A program made the translations under genes and the position numbers. A DNA stretch of 11,014 nt from Planctomycetota bacterium (lineage in GTDB: Bacteria; Planctomycetota; Phycisphaerae; WQYP01): positions 1-11,014 of the forward strand of contig JAJZOA010000084.1 of assembly GCA_021852225.1 (NCBI GenBank), read 5' to 3'. Positions 7,010 through 11,014 of this stretch are shown here, one piece after another (positions within the stretch are counted from its first letter, which is position 1; every line of letters starts with the position of its first letter). The notes beneath the pieces are model-generated. The model was not told where the DNA came from. It ran no database searches and saw nothing but the letters and a program-made list of their open reading frames with translations.

Positions 7010-9583
7010 TCAGTGCCGGGGAATATACCACTGGGCGAGACCGGCATCAAAGAACTGGCCTCCGGTGGTCTGCAACACATGAACCGCCATTAAATTTCTA
7101 CCTGCGTGAAGCGCGCGGCGACCCGCCGGCGTCATTCGAATCGGTACATACGAAGTGCTGAAACCGGGGGCCGAAGCCGCAAATACGCCGTTAATATAAA
7201 CCTGCACATCTTCATCATGATAGCAGTAAACACACAAATGTTTGAATTTGCCCGCGGGCATCGTGAACGTGCGGCGAAGCCAGATGTTGTCTGTCCGCCA
7301 ATTCGTGCGGGGTTTTACACCAGGATCAACCGAACCGAATCCAGCCGCGCCGGTTTTCCAGTCGGATACGTCAAATCCTGGCTTGTTCCACCCGGCAGCG
7401 GGCTTGTCCAGAGTGTAGTGCCAGTAAATCGGCCCGGATTGAGCGGTGGGAACTACAATTTTCACCACCGGCGGAGGCGGAAGAGGCGCCCAGTTGTTGG
7501 AGAATTGCGCCCCCTTACTGGCCCATTGATGCCAGATTTTGGCGTTGTTCATGAAGGGCATGAACGCGGCACCCATCACAGGCCGCGCGTGCATACCAGC
7601 CCATGCCTTACGCGTGCCATATTGATCGGCAAAAGGCACGCGGACCGGGGTTTCATTCAGGAAATTATAAATGCGATCGATGATCGTCTGGAAATCCTTT
7701 TGGCGGGTGGCGAGTGTCGCCGTCCAGATTTCAAAATCGGTCTTGGTTTGTGTCACTGTGCTTCGGTCAGGCAGGCCGTAGCGGTGTAACTGCGTCATGT
7801 AGAATGCCATTTCCTTCCGGCGCACCGACCGGGGAAATATATTCATGCCCAGGGCCTGATCCCAAACCATATTGTAAACCATGCTCCATGTGCCGGGCTG
7901 GTTGAACGCCATCCGGTAATGCGAGCCGTCATTGTCCACACGCATCCATTTTCTGGCCCACCGGCGCGCCAGAGATTGATAATTATTTGCTTCCGCCGTC
8001 AGGCCGCGCATGCGGCACAGCATGCCATAAGCACCCATCGCAACGATTGCCTTGACCGAAAGATTTGCATTATGAGCCATAAAACCCAGGAAATCGTTGG
8101 TACTCAACTGTTTGCCCGGATCAAACCCGCTTTTCCGCAGATACCGAACCCAGCGGGTAAGCAGCGGCCAATATTTGGTGGCAAAATCGGCGTTTCCCTC
8201 CGCCTTAGCGATGGCGGCGGCGAGAATAATCATGTTGCCACTTTCCTCCACCATCATGTTTTCACCGCCGGTGTTGTAGTGACCGGTGCAGTCCGGATAG
8301 GTACCCAGATCATGCGGCGAATACGGAAATTTCCAGCGCGGCGTGCTGGCGGAATCCAGTACCGGAACCATCGAAGCGGCCTCCAACTGCGGACAGAATG
8401 TCAACAACAGTGGCGAGGCGGGAAAAAACACGTCAACCGTGGCGATATCACCATTGCTCGTTTCCTCCTTGGTGTAAACCATCGGCTTGCCGTTGGCATC
8501 CGCGGACATTCCCATTGCCGCCAGCGCCTGCCGATAAGACATGGACGCGATGGTGGCATACTGGTAGCGGCCGATTTTTTTCGCATCGGAAATAACCGTC
8601 GCATCGAACGCGGCACTTTGTTTCATCAACAACTTGTAGTGACCGGCCGCCCACCGGAACATTGCCGATGGCGTATGGAACACATGCCGCCAATACGGCC
8701 GTTGCGGTTCCCCAAAAAAGTTTATTGCATACACTTCATCGTAAGCCACCATGACATGGCGACTGACCGGCACAGCGGCAATTGAACCAAGATTAAATGC
8801 GAATGCCTCCACCGGTTCGCCGTTGCGGACACGGCGCGGCATGTGTGTGGAATCCGCGGCGGGCAGTGTGCCGCTGGCCACAAAATGGTTCATACAACGG
8901 TCGCTGCCGGCAATGCACGAAGCGCTTTGACTGCTGCTGGCGGCGGTATATATATAGCCCCAGTCCAGACCGACCGGATCACCGGAAATATCAAAATAAT
9001 TCTGCGTAGTGGAACCAATTTTAAGCGCGGTAAGCGGACCGAAGACTTTGCGGCTCCAGGTCACTTTCTGATTGTCATGATTCACCGCAATCGCGGAGCT
9101 GGTGCTGTAGTACACCTGCACCTGATGCGCGTTGCCATCAGCCGATTTGGCAGTCCAGGTAATGTAAGTCACCGGCAGCGTCATTGTTTTAAGATGCGCC
9201 GGCAGTCGCGGCGTCATGAAGGTCAGCGTCAGATCAATTTTGCTGTTAGCAAACTGGTAAATGGTGGTGGTAGGACGCATCGTCACGCCGACTTGACGCA
9301 ACGCCGGAGCAGACGCCGGCTGTGTCCCCATAATGCGGTAAGCCTTGCCGTCGATTCGCACCAGGCTCACCAGGCTTTGCACCCGCCCATCCCAATACCG
9401 AGTGCGATGGCTGGTCAGTGTGTTGGCCTCCGACCAGATACTCATATATGGATCAAATGTGACCAGAGGCACCGCGGGCGGGCGAAATACCGGCGCGGCG
9501 GCAGCGTTGCGCGGCGCTGCCTGCGCAACACACAACGCCATTGCGGCAAGTGTCATAGTCAGAAGTTTTCCAACCTTAAACAT
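7010..9583 (-). CDS. Glutaminase-A-like (DUF4964/DUF5127/DUF4965) six-hairpin protein with C-terminal beta-sandwich
   Basis: The 857-residue protein starts with a Sec signal (hydrophobic 7-20, AQA near 22). The DUF4964-type start RPPAVPLVTFDPYMSIWS is at 34-51, a beta-rich DUF5127-type region reaches about 320, and the six-helical-hairpin DUF4965 core spans about 330-680. Core motifs are FPYSPHDLGTYP (419-430), GENMMVEESGNM (440-451), AHNANLSVKAI (503-513), PGTWSMVYN (563-571) and WTATLA (620-625). Residues 716-857 form a separate domain (FDVSDWKTGAAGFG at 737-750, YHDEDVQVYINGV at 788-800) like the galactose-binding beta-sandwiches of GH2-type enzymes. Databases often call this family glutaminase because of fungal GtaA, but the fold is that of six-hairpin glycosidases and the neighbours are sugar enzymes, so a glycosidase role is at least as likely. 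AGGAG is 6 bases before the ATG. It follows GH127 by 201 bases. Confidence 0.86.
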   Translation of the reverse strand: MFKVGKLLTMTLAAMALCVAQAAPRNAAAAPVFRPPAVPLVTFDPYMSIWSEANTLTSHRTRYWDGRVQSLVSLVRIDGKAYRIMGTQPASAPALRQVGVTMRPTTTIYQFANSKIDLTLTFMTPRLPAHLKTMTLPVTYITWTAKSADGNAHQVQVYYSTSSAIAVNHDNQKVTWSRKVFGPLTALKIGSTTQNYFDISGDPVGLDWGYIYTAASSSQSASCIAGSDRCMNHFVASGTLPAADSTHMPRRVRNGEPVEAFAFNLGSIAAVPVSRHVMVAYDEVYAINFFGEPQRPYWRHVFHTPSAMFRWAAGHYKLLMKQSAAFDATVISDAKKIGRYQYATIASMSYRQALAAMGMSADANGKPMVYTKEETSNGDIATVDVFFPASPLLLTFCPQLEAASMVPVLDSASTPRWKFPYSPHDLGTYPDCTGHYNTGGENMMVEESGNMIILAAAIAKAEGNADFATKYWPLLTRWVRYLRKSGFDPGKQLSTNDFLGFMAHNANLSVKAIVAMGAYGMLCRMRGLTAEANNYQSLARRWARKWMRVDNDGSHYRMAFNQPGTWSMVYNMVWDQALGMNIFPRSVRRKEMAFYMTQLHRYGLPDRSTVTQTKTDFEIWTATLATRQKDFQTIIDRIYNFLNETPVRVPFADQYGTRKAWAGMHARPVMGAAFMPFMNNAKIWHQWASKGAQFSNNWAPLPPPPVVKIVVPTAQSGPIYWHYTLDKPAAGWNKPGFDVSDWKTGAAGFGSVDPGVKPRTNWRTDNIWLRRTFTMPAGKFKHLCVYCYHDEDVQVYINGVFAASAPGFSTSYVPIRMTPAGRRALHAGRNLMAVHVLQTTGGQFFDAGLAQWYIPRH

Positions 9584-9717
9584 CAGGGACTCCTAAGAAA
9601 GAATAAATCGAATGTCGACTGTTAATGTATGGACGCATCAGACCCATGGTCCGGGCCATCCTGTTCCTTAGACGATTCATGGCAACAATCGGCAAGCTGC
9701 CAGCCGACTGACCGCCG

Positions 9718-9766
9718 TCGGGCCGCCCCGCCAGATTGTTCCGCGTGCCACGGTTGGGCGGCCCGG
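9718..9766 (-). other. Strong two-tier hairpin between the GH127 and DUF4965 genes
   Basis: CGGGCCGCCC (9719-9728) pairs perfectly with GGGCGGCCCG (9756-9765), 10 bp, with a further T-G wobble outside. The 27-base loop holds a second small stem: CCGCG (9741-9745) with CACGG (9749-9753), one wobble. It starts 19 bases after the GH127 stop. There is no U-tract on the minus strand, so full termination is not expected. An intercistronic mRNA-stabilising or attenuating role would fit. Confidence 0.6.
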
Positions 9767-9784
9767 GCCACAAATGCCACACAA

Positions 9785-11014
9785 TCATTTCACTTTCCAT
9801 TGTAATATGCCGCCGGAAAAGTGCGGCTTTAACTGGACAACCAGTCGCAATTCCCGCGTCCGCACGGGGGTAAAGCGCACGGTGTTAAATTTGTTCACCC
9901 TTACCCCGCAGACGGTTGGAGAATGCACCGGCAGCCAACTTCCCTTATGACGGTAATAGACAGACCAGCGTTGCGGAGTGCGGCAATTTCCCCCGATCGG
10001 TTTGTCGTCAAACCAGTAGACGTCGCAGCTTGAAACAGTACGGCGTTTGGCAAAACGAATCTTCACCCATTCGCGCGTTCCTTCATGGGGCCACCAGGTG
10101 AAACGCGGCAGGCTGGCCTCGGATGATGAATCAGGATTGATTCCATCCACCATTGCCGCCGCAGAATCACCAGGATTCGTCCAGGACGCGGTGGCGACCG
10201 TCGCGCCATGGGCTCGCCAATGGTGGGCCGCCGAGCCTGTGCCGATGACCGGAAACATCGAAACGCGCAGCCGGGCGGCACCCATTGGGATAAGTGTCAC
10301 AGTCCGGACGGGCTGATTGGATATCACCGGGCTTTCATGCAGTGTGCCTATCATGCCGAACTTGTTCATTTGCCAGGCGGGAATGCGACGCGCCTTCACC
10401 TGAAGTTCAATCGGCACGTGACGCTGGGTCCATGGCTGCAACGGCAGACCACCCGGCAGGCTTTCCGGGAATGGATTATCTTTCATTTTCGCCGACCATT
10501 GCGCGGCCAATGCCTGATGCGAATCGCGAAGCACCTTGAATGAGGCCGCCGGATTGCCCGGGTCAAGCACCAGACCATAATTCCACGGCGAAGCCGGGTA
10601 AACCGCCCAGTGGGTCATTTGCGAAACGCCAGGATAAACCTTCCACTTTTCCTTGATTTTCAGAGAAAATGCCAGCGGACCGTAACTGACGGAAACAGCA
10701 TTTTTTGCCTGCGGGTTGGTGGTCCACTGGTGCACGGTCACGTGCATCGGCATCGTGAATTGCAGTTTATCTCCGTTTTTCCAGAGCCGATTCACTCGGA
10801 TATACGAACAGGGGGTCGCGTCCACTGGCAGCGGCTGACCATTGACCGCCACCGTTGCGCCGCGGCACCAATCCGGCACGCGCACGTAAAGTGGAAACGC
10901 AACCGCACCGGTCAATTGCAACGGGGAAATGTGAATCGCAAAGGCGGCGGTCTGGCCAAACGGATAGTTCGTGGTTTCCACGACTTTTACAAATTTCCCG
11001 TTCCCCACACGCGC
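9785..11014 (-). CDS. GH127 (DUF1680) beta-L-arabinofuranosidase-like protein, 5' part missing
   Basis: Only the C-terminal 409 residues are present; the frame is open to the right edge, so the true start is outside. The first part is the beta-sandwich that follows the catalytic barrel in GH127: VETTNYPFGQ, then FPLYVRVPDWCRGATVAVNG, an RLWKNGDKLQFTMPM stretch and the VSYGPLAFSL strand, in the spacing typical of DUF1680 proteins. The last 120 or so residues (from AMVDGINPDSSSE, with WWPHEG, WVKIRF, CDVYWFDD, and the end GGILQWKV) look like an F5/8 type C (discoidin-like) sugar-binding domain, a frequent extension in this family. Characterised GH127 enzymes use a zinc-bound cysteine nucleophile to release beta-L-arabinofuranose; those residues lie upstream of this window, so activity cannot be judged. 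It is the first visible gene of the minus-strand sugar unit. Confidence 0.88.
   Translation of the reverse strand, partial: ARVGNGKFVKVVETTNYPFGQTAAFAIHISPLQLTGAVAFPLYVRVPDWCRGATVAVNGQPLPVDATPCSYIRVNRLWKNGDKLQFTMPMHVTVHQWTTNPQAKNAVSVSYGPLAFSLKIKEKWKVYPGVSQMTHWAVYPASPWNYGLVLDPGNPAASFKVLRDSHQALAAQWSAKMKDNPFPESLPGGLPLQPWTQRHVPIELQVKARRIPAWQMNKFGMIGTLHESPVISNQPVRTVTLIPMGAARLRVSMFPVIGTGSAAHHWRAHGATVATASWTNPGDSAAAMVDGINPDSSSEASLPRFTWWPHEGTREWVKIRFAKRRTVSSCDVYWFDDKPIGGNCRTPQRWSVYYRHKGSWLPVHSPTVCGVRVNKFNTVRFTPVRTRELRLVVQLKPHFSGGILQWKVK

Noticed and set aside
7919..9625. Plus-strand open frames of 260-288 codons opposite the DUF4965 gene
   Set aside because: Antisense shadows with basic, motif-free translations; GC-rich codon bias commonly produces such open frames.
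9584..9784. Separate promoter for the DUF4965 gene (TTGCCG-17-TCTAAG on the minus strand)
   Set aside because: The -10 match is weak and such matches occur by chance; not enough to call.
9576..9800. Small minus-strand frame filling the gap between GH127 and the next gene
   Set aside because: It overlaps both neighbours, covers the strong hairpin and has no plausible ribosome site or domain.

Overview
The window joins a piece of core housekeeping genome to a set of carbohydrate-active genes. A bacterium is certain: there is a bacterial-type SecY, an adenylate kinase, an initiator tRNA, Shine-Dalgarno sites and rho-independent terminator structure. The four consecutive exported glycan-active proteins (GH92, GxGYxYP family, glutaminase-A-like DUF4964/DUF4965 family, GH127) and the absence of SusC/SusD-type genes in view suggest a polysaccharide degrader of the Planctomycetota/Verrucomicrobiota kind, perhaps Phycisphaerae-like. 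This taxonomic placement is an inference from gene content and general protein character, not a proven assignment.

Left part (1-2376). On the minus strand secY runs into adk through an ATGA overlap; adk leaves the window at base 1. A recognisable sigma70-type promoter (2151-2180) drives secY directly, so no ribosomal protein gene precedes it as in the usual spc operon. Divergent from it on the plus strand is an initiator tRNA-fMet (2270-2343) with its own extended -10 promoter and a strong GCCGGC-stem terminator that has U-tracts in both directions.

Boundary (2377-2687). About 310 bases without a credible gene. It contains two small adjacent inverted repeats and separates the core genes from the sugar locus.

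Right part (2688-11014). Four genes all read on the minus strand. In order of transcription they are: the 3' part of a GH127 (beta-L-arabinofuranosidase-like) protein with a C-terminal F5/8-type sugar-binding-like domain; a glutaminase-A-like six-hairpin protein with a C-terminal beta-sandwich; a GxGYxYP putative glycoside hydrolase; and a GH92 alpha-mannosidase with a Tat signal. Gaps are 201, 93 and 35 bases, and the complete genes have good Shine-Dalgarno sites. They look like one transcription unit whose promoter lies beyond the right edge; its likely terminator is the two-way hairpin behind the tRNA. A reasonable working model is stepwise removal of arabinofuranose and alpha-mannose from a complex glycan or glycoprotein outside the cytoplasm, with two poorly characterised families as the unexplained partners.
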